A stretch of 64,000 nt of DNA from Diadema setosum (lineage: Eukaryota; Echinodermata; Echinoidea; Diadematoida; Diadematidae). Where the stretch lies: positions 3,835,001-3,899,000 of the forward strand of contig CM067067.1 of NCBI GenBank assembly GCA_033980235.1, given 5' to 3'. The translations under genes were made by a program, and so were the position numbers. Below are positions 22,429-35,256 of the stretch, in pieces (position 1 is the first letter of the stretch; each line of letters opens with the position of its first letter). Below the pieces are notes generated by a model. That model did no database searches and had not been told where the DNA came from. It was given only the letters and a program-made list of their open reading frames with translations.

Positions 22429-23925
22429 ACTAAAGAGTGCGTGAAACTGGGAAAGTCGGGAATAGAAAAAAAAAAGAAAGAAAAGAAAGAAAGAAAGAAA
22501 GAAGAAAAAAGAAAGCAAAAGTGTAAAAAAGGGAACAGAAAATAGGGAGAAGAGGAAGAGAGAGAGAAAAAAACCTAAATTATTTTAATGCATATACACC
22601 AAGGGGCGAAGCCCACAGACAAATAGCCACGCGTTTTCGAGAGTGAAACAGTGTCGAGCTGCTTTACAGCAGAACAGACCTGTAACCGTGAGGGCACGTA
22701 TGGAATACAAAAATACTAAACGCGGTAAATGGTCGATGCCTCAAGAGAACGCAGCCTATGGTGAAAGAAGAGGAGAAAATGTCGTGCTTACGAAATACAT
22801 TACAGAATTATGTTTATTCGGTTGCATTATAGGACTTCAAAAGAAAAATCTTCAATCTCTTTTTAAAAGAATTCAGTGACGGTGCATATTTGTTATGTCC
22901 ATGTGAAGGGAGTTCCAGAATCTTGGACCTACATAAATGAAAGTCTCTTGAGCAAGCACGGTTCTTAATAAAGGTAAATGGAATTCATTTGACTGTCTGC
23001 AGTTGGATATCCATGATATGTCTGGTTGCGCATGAACATGGAGTTAAAGATAAGCGGAAGGCAGTTATTATTATAAGTATACATAAATTGCCCGAGTTGA
23101 AACAAAAACAAATCTTTAATTTTCAGAATCTTATTATCAAAAAACTAAAAGTAGTAAGACAGACATATCCTCTTCCCTTGCTATCTGTTTTTTTCTCTGG
23201 AAAAATATGCGGAAAAGATGGAAAATGAGATAACAAATCATGATCAATTAGTTAAAAACTTAGCTATCTCTTCAAAAGTACCTGCATTTCACTAATGAAA
23301 ATGTCTGAGCGGTGACATACCAATACATACCACAATTGCACATGCATTTTCCTTGATTTAAGACAGTTGTTATCTTCTGCGCATATAGTTTCTATAGATT
23401 TTTTCAAAGCTGTGTTGTGTTTTGCCCCGGCTTATCGGCGGCGGAGCTCATAAGATCAAAATAGGGAAGAATGTCCAAAATGCTTTTGTGACACTTTTGA
23501 CATATACAGAGGCATGCAATAATTAAGAAAATGATGAATGTCCATGTGTAGTAGGTCCATGGGTGAACAGAGGCAGTTTAGAAGCTGTGCACTGCCTTAC
23601 CCCTAGATGGCAGCAGACCAAGAGTGAGTTAGTCTAATAGCTCAGACCCTCCTCTTCAATTTGATGCCTTATGTGAGGACGTTGAATGAACAGTTATGAT
23701 TTTAGAGCTTTTTGAATTCCTTATTATTCTTATTGTTTCAAACAGACTTTCGGGTCGAGAAACAACAAGAAACATGAGATTTCGATCAACTTTTGGGGCA
23801 CTTGTAATAGGAATTTTGAAACGAATTTTTTTGGGCAGATCTATAAATAGTTGATAAAATGATTTCTATCAAAATCTAAGATTTGATATTTTCGTGATTT
23901 TAGGGCCCCATATTAGGTCATGTGG
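22429..23925. other. Interval without recognised gene
   Basis: An A/G-rich low-complexity stretch lies at 22,465-22,570. From 22,600 to 23,250 the composition is repeat-like (GAGTTCCAGAATCTTGGACC near 22,900 resembles a retroelement 3' region), but no family motif could be confirmed. Confidence 0.35.
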
Positions 23926-23929
23926 CACC

Positions 23930-24445
23930 TTTTAAACCTTTATGTTCAGTACTGTAAAGTTCGTATTCAACTTTATGCTATGCCATATCATATAACTCAC
24001 TTTTAATCTTACACTCTGCATGCTCTGTAATTTTCCTTGTAGGCCCCAAATAACACTTAGAGTCAACAACTGATTTCACATTTTGGGTAAGTAAGGAAGG
24101 AGTGATCCTGCTTATATTTAAGTCTAACGTTTTCAGAGAGATAATCGAACAATATACTGTTGTAAGTGTGTGCTTTAAGTGTGTGCTTGTGTACGTGTAC
24201 GTATGTGTGAGGGTAAGTTTAACAATATTAGTAGAAAAAAAAATTCTTCGGTCTGTCACTGTTTTTCACCATTTACCCTCTATAGGATACCACAAAAAAA
24301 GAAAAAAAAAACTTTCGAAAAAAGCAAAACTATTCGATTTTCTCTGAATTTTTTTCTAGATTTTTATTTCCTTTTCAAAGAACAAGAAGACTAAACCAAA
24401 AAGCATTTGCCTTTAGAGGGTGGTATCAGTATAAGGCATTAATAA
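23930..24445 (-). repeat. Inverted fragment of the tandem unit
   Basis: Read on the minus strand it matches 38,325-39,045 of unit 2 in order: ACCGCCCTCTAAA, CCTTTTCAAAGAACAAGAA (reverse), TTACCCTCACAC, AACAACTGATTTCAC (reverse) and AAAGTTGAAT. It is the expected right end of unit 1 in the wrong orientation. Confidence 0.75.
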
Positions 24446-24457
24446 ACCTTAAACCTT

Positions 24458-24458
24458 T

Positions 24459-24496
<38 letters not shown>
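24458..24496. repeat. (TA)n microsatellite
   Basis: An alternating TA tract directly abuts the left end of the palindromic element. A similar tract (25,144-25,168) follows its right end. Confidence 0.95.
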
Positions 24497-24498
<2 letters not shown>

Positions 24499-24813
24499 GG
24501 GTGTCCCAAAAAAAGCGGAACGGTGGATTTTCAGTACCTTGCGTTCTAAAAGTTATTCTATTTTTGACGTCATTAGAAAGAGCATCCTCCGCAGAAGACA
24601 ATGATATCAAAATCATTAAATTTGGTTCAGCACTTTTTATTCTACGCCAATTTCTGTAAATGCAGACATTTTCAAATTTCGCCGGATTTTTGCGTCTTAT
24701 GAGATAATAATTTGAGCGCGACACGCGATCCATACGGTGAATATTGTGTAAGCTCGGTGATCCATGTCAACAAACGATACAGCTTTCACAATGGGCGCGG
24801 GCCAGGAAAAAAA

Positions 24814-24849
<36 letters not shown>

Positions 24850-25138
24850 GCGCCCAATGTGAAAGCTGTACCTTTTGTTGACATGGATCAACGAGCTTAC
24901 ACAATTCACCGTATGGAACGCTCGTCGCACCCAAATTATTATCTCATAATCCGGCGAAATTTGAAAATAACTGCATTTACAAAAATTGGCGTTGAATAAG
25001 AAGTACCGAACCAAATTTAATGATTTTGGTATCATTGTCTTCTGCGGAAGATGCTTTTTCCAATGACGTCAAAAATATATCCCTATTAAAACGCAAGGTA
25101 CTGAAAATCCACCGTTCCGCTTTTTTTGGGACACCCGG
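24497..25138. mobile_element. 642-bp palindromic mariner-like MITE
   Basis: The left arm 24,497-24,797 and right arm 24,851-25,138 are inverted copies over about 290-300 bp. The termini are CCGGGTGTCCCAAAAAAAGC and its complement. TA flanks each end, as expected for Tc1/mariner-type integration. The arms are joined by a (GT)n loop at about 24,816-24,850. Differences between arms are spread evenly, so the palindrome is old or mutating. It is non-coding. Confidence 0.88.
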
Positions 25139-25169
<31 letters not shown>

Positions 25170-25174
25170 ATACT

Positions 25175-26450
25175 ATATATCAATTTAATTCCTTTATATT
25201 CATTTTGAACAATAAAAAGCAACATAAAAAATCCAGTGTTTCATGATAAAACATACAAACAATCATACATAAGAATTAAAAACAAGAGTACAAGCACAAT
25301 TTTTACAGATCACAACAGGAAAGAAGTACGTGATAAAAACAAAACAAAACAAAACAGAAGGGCCTGTAAGCGCGTGTACACCGTTGTCAAGGTTGTCTAG
25401 AAGTGAAATAAAAATAAAACACACTATTTCTATAGATTAATTGTAAATCTAGAAAACTTTCAAGAGAAAATACACAAAATATAAACATGAGACAAAAAAA
25501 AAACACCCAAAAAGCATAATATATACAAAGGAAGACGAATAATTACCTAGTTTCAGTAAAAGAGACAAAAGATGATTTTTTTCGTACAGTTTATATACAA
25601 TTATATATAGAAATTGCTTCCTGAATAAATCACTACTTTAATATTTTTAGATTATTATTATAATATATTATCTGGGTTTATTGCACTCCAGAGAGATTGG
25701 CCTGTATGACGAAGGGTTTGCTTTAATCTCATACTAGGAAATTTCCTTTGATAGATAAATTTTATTAGAGCTCCGTGCATTATAGTGTGTATCTAATGTG
25801 AACATGTTCATGACGTAAGGAAAAAGTGCATTGGTGTAAAAACGTTGCGTGAAAGAAGTTATTTGAAATGTTTCATATCATGCAATTTGAGCGTTTTTAA
25901 TCGTTTAAATAGCTTAGAGGTGTGAGCTAAAGATGGAGATTTTGGGACATTACGAATTGCTTTCTTTTGCAATTTTGATAATTTAGCAAGTCTGGGATTA
26001 AAAGTGTCTACCACCCATTAGAGTACAACAAATGCAGTAAAATGAAATCATTTTAAAGAGAAAATAAAACAAAGGTAGTAATTCAAACTTCAAACGATTT
26101 AAAACACCAACTAACTGCGCAACTTTTCTACACACACTTTCTATGTATTTTCATGGCAATCAACATTACGTTTAACAATTATTACTCTGAAACCAGTTCA
26201 CAGTATTAAACAAATTACTATTTGCATTGTCATTTAATATCAGCATGACTATCTGAGGCAAGAATGGTGGTGTCATCAGCATATGGAGTAAAAGTAAAAT
26301 CAGGGCAAGAATTAACAGTATTGTTGATATAGATATACAAATAAAAAGAGCAAAGTACCTAAAATCAACCCCTGGCCAAGGAAGTCGGATGCAAATCGTT
26401 TTAAAATCAGAAGAAACAGAAATAAAAACATTATATTGCATCATATCAAA
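25175..26450 (-). mobile_element. Decayed non-LTR retrotransposon 3' half with reverse-transcriptase remnant
   Basis: On the minus strand around 26,240-26,400 the frame NNTVNSCPDFTFTPYADDTT, followed by ILASDSH, carries the YADD catalytic box (codons at 26,272-26,283). It is preceded after frame breaks by LCSFYLYIYINN, corresponding to the LFLIYIND-type strand of LINE reverse transcriptases. Stops and frameshifts interrupt it. Downstream to about 25,175 is the presumed 3' region. The unit 3 counterpart (39,060-40,180) has lost the YADD segment. Confidence 0.6.
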
Positions 26451-28608
26451 AAGATAAGACTCAAACTAAAGATGTGGTGAATGTAATATCAGTTTGTTTC
26501 ATCTTTTTTTTTTCGGGTGTAGGTGCGTCACAATGATTGATAAACAGTATTTAAATCCCTTTAATGAGCAGTGAGAGTTATAGGATCACTGTTATAACCT
26601 CATACAGGGGTGGCTTATTAGGGTGAAAACATAGTCTATGTCTTGTTTTTGCCTTAAATTGCTGAAGCCAGTTTAGTTTGCAATATAAAAGAAAATATAT
26701 ATGAATTTATTTTAGAGAGTATGTATAAGTTCTCCATCGCGGGGAGTGAGCAGCAAGATGTGCATGTCTAAACGGTGAGATGAAAGCTGTAACTCCATTA
26801 TTGGTCTCTTGCTAGTCTTTTTTTTTTCATTTTCCCAGTCTGTTGTGAAGTATCACCTCTGATGTATGTTTCACTTCACTCGGTACTTAACAATTGCTTA
26901 ACTTGTTGTTGTTGTTGTTGTTGTTATTTGTGCTTTTGTGGGGTTTTTTTCTGTTTGGAAATAGTATACTCCACACGAAACAATTTCAATTATCCACCGT
27001 TTGAATGTTATGATTCGAATCTAGTAGAGAACACAGCATCGAAATATCAATATGCAAATAATGTGCAGGGACAGATAAAAGCTGCCGTAAACTTGAAGTG
27101 GTGTTTAAACATAATAATATGTCATGTCATATGATGCTTGATAACGGCAAGTAGATGATTGTTATTCTTTTCGACTGAACCTTTTAAAGTACTTGGCGAC
27201 TATATGCCCAAGTAATACAGTGTATTGAAGGCCAAAACTTTTATCTATTTATTGTAGAATCAATCCTGTGTCACATGCACCCGTTTACACTGATAACGTG
27301 GAAATTTGTATTTGGCAAGTATCTCGCATGGATATATCTTTTTGATGCAGTTCAGTTACCAGCCTAATTGAACTCGTATTCATATGTGGTGTTCATCTTC
27401 TAACAAAATAGCACGTTTCTAAATCATGTCTATTGACCGTCAGTACATGCAGACGGGGGTGGGGCGATTCCTCTTCCCTTTTCCGTTTATCTGTGCCCCA
27501 TTTCATAAAATATGTTAGGATGGCAACTCTTGCTGGAACGTCAACTTCCAATAGCAACAGCCAATCAGGAAGCAGAATTCTTGTTGCCACCATGACAATA
27601 ACCATTTTAGCAATAGTTGCTATATCATATCAACTTTCTATGAAATGGGGCCCAATGAGGTTGCATTTGACAGGTGTACTAACATCAACAGCACATTCAA
27701 CGAGTATAGGCGATCAGGAGCATAAAGGAATTTTGACTTTCAAACAAATTAGCTAACAGCCCCGCAAAAGAAGGGATTGAAAAGTGAGTCTGTATAATTT
27801 TCTTGTGAAAATTGGTCACATGTCAACACAAGAGTAGACCAAACAGCATATAATAGGCCATATACGCGATGTATAATAATGATCTTCATCCTTTGTGCTG
27901 TTGAGTGTATTAATGTCTATTGCTCGATCTATCAAAGTAAAGGGAAACTGATACAGCGAGACTATAGAATGTTACCAATGCCGAGGTGCAACACAATCCC
28001 CCGGGCCTCCTTCCTATCCTGCAGAAAGTGACGTAATTTAGCCTTGATGCACCCTTGAACTCGAAAGGGAAATAAAACCAAACTGTGGATTGAACCGAAT
28101 GCACCAGTATCGGTATAGAACACATCACCCAAGTTTCAGGAAAATAGCATTATCCGTTCAAAAGGTAAGGATTTTTGAAGTTTTGGTGCAGCTACCGCTG
28201 GATGAATAGACTACTAGAGTTCATGACATTATTAATACGTATACAACGATGTAAAGAGAATGTAAATACAAATCCACTCAATTTAATTTCTTATGAAAAG
28301 TAGACATTCCTGCGACACGTTACTGACATTATTTCAAGGGTACATGTAATATTATTTACCCTGCTTTCTGAAAGAGGTTAGTCAGGTGCTCTAGAAAAAT
28401 TGAAATATGTTAAATTTTCGTTATATTTTGTTTATCATTATTTTTCATAAATGACGTCACAAAGCGTCGTAGTCTTCTTTATACCCTGCGATGACTGCGC
28501 CAAAACTAAAAAAAAAAAATCATAACTTTTAACGGAATGTCAAATTTTCTTCAACCTTCCCTGATGCGTTCTATTGATACTGCTGCAATCCCTCAATTCA
28601 ATAATATA

Positions 28609-28776
28609 CAGTCAAACCTGTCTATAGCGGCCACTCCAAGGGAGACGAAAAAAAGTGGGGACACGTGGTCGCTATAGACCGGGTCGTTAACATGGCTTTT
28701 CTCTTGAAATGTTTTTAGTGGTCGTATACGACACAATGTCTCTATAGATGGTGGTCGCTATAGACAAATTTGACTG
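28609..28776. mobile_element. 168-bp MITE with CAGTCAAACC ends (unit 2)
   Basis: CAGTCAAACCTGTCTATAGC at the left mirrors GCTATAGACAAATTTGACTG at the right. TATA flanks both ends (28,605-28,608 and 28,777-28,780). Internal inverted blocks GTGGTCGCTATAGAC recur. Superfamily not assigned. Confidence 0.8.
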
Positions 28777-30651
28777 TATATCTGGATTATTATACTCTTC
28801 TTTAAGTCTGAAAACGATGGGTAACACATCCCACATTGCTTCTGCGTCACGTTGTTTGCTATGGTGTCACGCTCTTTATAGCATTGACGCTGGTTTTCAG
28901 TGGATTACATTTCTTTCCATTGTTCGTGGACTAATTGGGCATTTCACTTCAGCTCTAATTTAACCCTACAGGTAGCCCCATTGCTCCTTTCTGTTGCAAT
29001 ATAGGTAGATGAAACAAGATCCGAGTACGGGTAATGATTTCTCATCAGTTCGTCTCCCTCTCTTCAGGTCAGCTGGAGAGATAGGAAGACCACTGCATTG
29101 ATTCGCCAAAGAGTAGGAATAACAAAAGAAGATGGTCCGCTTGTCTAAGCTATAAAAGAAGAGGAAGCTGTCTATGTATGGACATTGGAAACGCCGATCA
29201 GAAAGCCTTGTTCAGATGACAGTATACAAGGAGAGGTATAACTGACGGTCAGGACGGGACGTACTATAGGAGAACAGGATGGACTGCACGATATCACCAG
29301 GTTATGGAGGAATGGCGTAATGGGCGTGGTAAGAGCAAATGCACACAAGAGAATACAGATGGTTCTATAAAGACTACCATGGCAATACAGCAGTAGCAGT
29401 ACAAAATGGGATTCTTAAGGTCGCAACTGCTGGTGTACATTTATGTCGGAAAATCGGAAATTTTTACCATTTTTTTTTTGTGAAAAATGTAGATTCGCAG
29501 TTGCGCACTTACAAATTCAATTTGTACAGAGGGAGACAAACTGAAACTCATCCCCCATGTCTTCACCACTCTGCTAACTAATCCCTTGCTTTCAATTAAG
29601 ATCCGAATATCTATGAAGTGGAATGACATGAAATGAAACTATTTTCTGCAGGTGTCAATCCTTGACTCAAACTTTGACTATTTGAGGAGTTGACACAAAC
29701 ATGTCTACCTCTCCACAAGTGCATTTATTTTTTTCCACCCCCAAAATACAGATAAACAACTCTACACTCCACCAATTAAGTCAACTACGCTCCTAAACCT
29801 CTAGTTTGCTTCACATTCCACGCGTACATCACAGTTGTGGGTACAAACAATCTTTCTCATACATTGGACCTCATCTATATGGAACACTGACTCCCCCACT
29901 CAACATCCGTCCGGAAACTTCATATTCTGATCAAATCGCATTTGTTCATGTAGTTGTGGTTAATTCTTTATATAATATTGGATATGGATTGGATTTGAAA
30001 GGTTGTACTATTCGCTGTTAATGTGTAAACAGCATGTGTTGAATCTTACAGGCTATCATACGCCGAGAGTATCAGTAATGATAGATACGGAGCATTATAA
30101 ATGTACTTTAAAATTCATTGTATCATATTATTATGACGTCAGAAATGATGGAAAATCATCTGTCAAGGCGATATAGTCACGTGCCCTTGAGTTTGTAATG
30201 TTTAATGTCTGCTTGTGTGTTGATCCTTTATACGCTATAGCCCTGCTAATTCACACTCTCGTATATAACTTTTCCTGTTTGCGGTGCAGTGCGGCACAAC
30301 AGTCATAAAAGATAAACGAAGATTATGGTTGGGTTGTGTTTGCTTTATTGTAATTATCTTTCTTTCTAGACAGCTTTCCACGTTTCTTCAAGTCTGTTTC
30401 GCTACAAATTTTCCAGAAATCCTTCCGGTGTATACTCAACTTATGTAAACTGTAATCAACAGATATCATAACAATGTCGTGGGTACAATGTAGGTCTACA
30501 TGGTGGTTCATTGGATGGAACTGAACAAATACATTACACTTTCTAAGTTGTATACAGAATGTTATTTCTTGCATGAAAAATGCAATAAGTAAACATGATA
30601 AAGATATATGCTCATGCATCTTAATAACATGAATAGTCTTTATAGTATCTT

Positions 30652-33500
30652 ATAGTAGGCCAGCCAAGACGATTTTTTTTTACTTTGGACGGCAAAATTT
30701 GTTAATGCTAAGTTTTCCAGCTGAAAGTCTTGCAAAAATACTCAAGTTTAGCGTACGGCCGGATGTCAAGCGCGTTTTTGCCGAAAAATGCCTTTTTTAT
30801 CACAAAATTTGAAAGAATGTCAAAAATCACGATTTTTATTTTTTTACCGAAATAAGTAATGGTTGATAAGTACCTTCAAACTAGAAATGTGTTATCTTCC
30901 ATTTCAAGTTTAGAACCTGACTAATATGCATTTGAATGTAGAATTTTTACACGCACATATATGGCGCAATGAAACACAAAAACTTGATTTACTCAAAATT
31001 GTACTTTGTAAAATCTACCAATATTTCAAAGTTTTTTTAAACTACCTAAATCAATCTATTCAAAAGTTTTTATTTTTCCGAAATATAATATATATTCTGA
31101 TATCTTATGCAGCAAAGAAATTACAAGATAAGGCGAAAGATAACTCGTTTTATGTTATCCTAAATGGGACGATGTGTTTTTACCGGACGCGCATTTTGAA
31201 TGAAAAATCGAATGTATAGCGTAAGCCCATATATATTGTACATGGTATAGTGCGTGTAGGTATTTATCTTACATAATTGGCGAAGTCAGTGGACAGGTTG
31301 GATAGCTGACTGCAAAACCCTTTGTGGCACCTTGATATGACTGAAATGTGCTTCTTCCCCCCCCCCCCCAAAAAAAAAAAAAAAATCAGTAGTGTTGTTA
31401 CCATGGCAACTTATCATCATTAGGTCACTCCCTAAAAAATTCAAATATTCATAATTGTAAAACGTACGAAAGTGTTGAAACATTTTGTGTGTGTGTGAAA
31501 AATGTATCAATCTAACTAATCTATGTTTAACAATGAAACCTAAGAGTTATATATAAATTGTTTACTATGTTCGGAAATGGTTGTCATGGAAACCGTGATA
31601 ACAAATCACATGTTACTGGGAAAAATTACGATACCAAATCTCCCATCCTGCATACTCACCCCTTCCCCCGAGAATGCTTTGGAATTCATAATGCTATATA
31701 GTTTGCATTCTCAGGCCCTGAAACGGAGCCCTGCAAGGTATAGGCACGAAATCACTTTTACTTTTGTAATGTTCTAAGGCGAGGTGTTTGCATTTTATTT
31801 TGATTTATTCTCCCGCAGAAGACTTATACTAAATGTTTCTTTTATGATGGTTGATTGTTTACATGAACGTTGTTTGGAACGCACACTTAGTCGGCGACAT
31901 AAAAATGTTATTGTGTATCCCGGATTTGTGTGAAAAAGTAAGGCAAACATCACCCTCAAAAGAGAAAACAAGAAGTAAAAAGGAAGTAGAAGTGAAATGC
32001 GTACAATGCCATAACAGCCTCATTTCCCCTTCCCATCATTAAGTCGGTTATATCATCGAGTCTATATTGCAGAGTATATTAATCCTTGGCCAAGTTCTAT
32101 GTCCTTGGAGCAGACATGTAACAACTTGTTTGTTTGCAATTCGATTTTTTTTTCTATGTTATCACAAATTTGTGAAAAAAAAATCATTTCAGTTTACACC
32201 AACACTCTAAATTCCCAGTCAACCAACAAAACGTACTACACAATGTGCACCCGCCCGCAACCACCGTCTCAAACAGCGTTCACGAATGAAATACAGTAAA
32301 CAGTAAACGAGGCAATTTCTCTTTTTTAAGGCAATGATTTGCCATTAGCGTACATTCACTAGAATAGCAGCACTTGACATCTATGTTGCTGGTTACCAAA
32401 ATGCTGTTTAGAATACCATACACAGTAAGAACATGCTTGAATCCTGCAAAATATATATAATTATTTCTCTTCAACAGTATTTCGTCTTGAAAGGTAAAGA
32501 ACCTCAGTCTCCATTTGTGGAAATCAAAAAACAAACGAAAAAATCCATCTGAAAGCAATCTTCTTAAATGATTAAAAGCATTAGAAAAGAATGAGTCCTC
32601 AGTGAAAATGTCTTTCATGAGCAAATCTCTGTGACATACATCCAAAGAGTATGAAAAACAATACAAATTGCGCTGACTACATTAACTGCATTGATAGCCT
32701 CAATTTTTTTTAATGTGACATATACTATAATGTGTCCAGCATCACAAACGTTACACCAGTTCGAAAAACAAAATGTTCTCTTTAAGCAATATTTCAATAT
32801 CTCTATCTTTTTAACAATTTGTGGTGACATATCCTAGCTAATTATGACTGTACGCTGTTGCATTGAACTTTCGTCAATGTACAACTAAATTAGAATGGTG
32901 ACTGCCAAATTTTTAAAAATCTACTTTTAGTCTGATATTATTTTTGTGTTCTGCAGACCAGTGTGATAAGATATCTGTACTGAATACTCGTCTCTCAGTG
33001 AAGAAAAAAAAATCACCTCTCCAAAATGCATGGGTGTTTCCCTCTAATACTTTCCCTCATTCCAAGTACCAGAATACATTGCTGGGGCCCTGAATAGCTA
33101 ACAATATTACAGTATTACCAACATCATGACAATTATGGCACATGTGAAAGAAACCTGGCAAAACATACATCTTGACCAGTACATTTTCTCTTCACTACTT
33201 CTTGTACTTGGCGTTTGGATTGAAACATTTTACTTATGTTTGTTCCTTTAAGCTACATACAATGTACAATGTACTATTCTTTTATATCTTAAACTAGAAA
33301 AGAAAAAACATGCTCTTTGCTATATTTCCCTTCAGATTCACCAACTGTTACTTTGTGAAATTTTCTCTTTTTAAGCACTTCAACGTGCAGTTTTCTTTTT
33401 TTTTCTGACTAACATGTCACACATTTTCCTCCATCTGATGAAGAAAGGCAAAGTTCACTTCCCTTTTGTTGCCCCCCCCCCCCATAAAAACAAAAACAAA
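30652..33500. other. Unit 2-specific segment replacing 2.3 kb of the ancestral unit
   Basis: Units 1 and 3 continue with ACGATTGCATTATG after TAGTATCTT; unit 2 switches to TAGTAGGCCAGCCAAGACG and rejoins at the AACTCGAGTTTGTT-like sequence near 33,535. A C-run/A-run lies near 31,360. No recognised protein is seen, although two short frames (30,926-31,219 plus; 32,280-32,666 minus) exist. Probably repeat-derived. Confidence 0.6.
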
Positions 33501-34522
33501 AGTCATTCCAATCTGACAGGATTAAAATGTTGGCTTTAACTCGAGTTGTTGTTCTGTAACGCCCCTTTTCTATCACACATGTCATTATAGGCCTACATGT
33601 ACCAGTGCAACGGGTTAACTTCATCTTTAATACAGTCATGACAGCACAAGTTAGATACAGACGTATATCTGAAGAAGACAGAGAAAGCATCATATAGAAA
33701 CAGGATTATAACCTTGACTTCCTAGAACTGGAATAACTCGAATAAAGCACTCGACGGCCAGATAAGTTGTGGCCACATGCATTATATTTGGACTGGGAGA
33801 CTCAATAAGAAAGACATGAAAGAACCAAAGCATAAAGAATACGTGGTGCACCGTTTGTACCACCCAACGTTCTACCGCCACGGAAGCCTTCAAAGATTTC
33901 ACGAGACTCAATAAGTGGGGAAAAGACAAACCTGTTGCTAAAATCTCTCAAATGAATACGAAAATATGAAAAGTTATGATGCTTAAAAACAATAACTATG
34001 ATGAAAGAAAACAAAGAAAGAACCAAAGCATAAACATATCTGCTAAATTAACTGCAGAGCATGTTAATTAATCGGATGCCGAAAAATAAATCGGAATGAA
34101 CAAGTGCAGTGAAATGGTGCCTGTCTTATGAATTATAGTTGAAAAAGTGTTAATTAGAATGATGTTAAAGGTAACTTGAATGCTCCAAAATAAATTTGAA
34201 TGAAGATATCATAAAATTGAAATACCGAACATGTCATCTACGCTAAATTTTGCTAAATTGAAAGCAGCAATAAGGAATTGGATTGAAAGAGGTGCGAAAT
34301 TGGCCGGGGAAACCTATTTTAACATACGTTTGGAAAGCATGATATACAGATTACCATATATAATGATGGCATAAATAAGTTTTTGGTTTTTTTATGTCCA
34401 TCATTCTACTATACTAACACTACCATCACTACAGCTATTAGAAACTACTTACAGAATTAGCGACTTCATCAATCTTACCAATCTTTACAAATTCTAATGT
34501 TCTGTTATGTCGATATCGTTTA

Positions 34523-34794
34523 CAGCTCGTTATTCCGAAGGTTCGTTATTCCGAAGGCTCTTTACTCCGAAGATTAGTTATTCCGAAGGTTCGTTGTTCC
34601 GAATTTCATTTTCGGATTAACGAATCTTCGGAATTACGAACCGTCGAAATAACGCCACAAATTTTCGGATTAACGAACACTTTTTCATTTTCGGATTTAC
34701 GAACCTCTAGGTATAGGGAATTTGCGTGTTTCGGATCAACGAACCTTCGGAATAACGAACCTTCGGAATAGCGAACCTTCGGAATATCGAACAG
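34523..34794. mobile_element. Palindromic TTCCGAAGGTTCG MITE (unit 2)
   Basis: The ends read CAGCTCGTTATTCCGAAGG and its near-complement CCTTCGGAATATCGAACAG. The interior repeats TTCGTTATTCCGAAGG and GGATTAACGAA in both orientations. Unit 1 has the empty site (GTCGATATCATGTAGCGGAG near 11,730). A related degraded piece lies at about 1,296-1,360. Confidence 0.82.
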
Positions 34795-35256
34795 CACCCG
34801 ATATGGTTTGGCAGTGGATGTATTACACTTTACATAATACGTTCTTGGTCAAATAAAGTAAATATTATTATGCCACGTTAGCTAAAGCTATCCTTTGTTT
34901 TCGTTGTTGTTCATGGCAAAAATTCATATCTTATTGCTAAGGACGGTATATGAACAGACAGGTCATTTGAATAAAAAAAAAAATAGGCCTGTCATACTCA
35001 TTTGCATTTGACATCAATTGACCTAAATGTGAATGAATCGTGATAATTGGCAGTGTCACTCAATATAGACAAGACTATAGTTATACTTTTAGAGATGTTG
35101 TTGATACATCTTTCCATTAAGTTAACCACAAGGGAAGCTTATAATACATTGCAGCAGCACAAAGCGTTTGTTGTATAATACAGGTAGGTAAACAATATGC
35201 AAAAGATATTTCTCTCCTGAATTCCCAGACATCAATGGTGATTGTCACACATGTTG

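Noticed and set aside
27433..27756. 107-residue plus-strand frame, identical in units 2 and 3 (also 41,096-41,419)
   Set aside because: Identity is due to recent duplication only; the frame is broken in unit 1 and has no family-like features.
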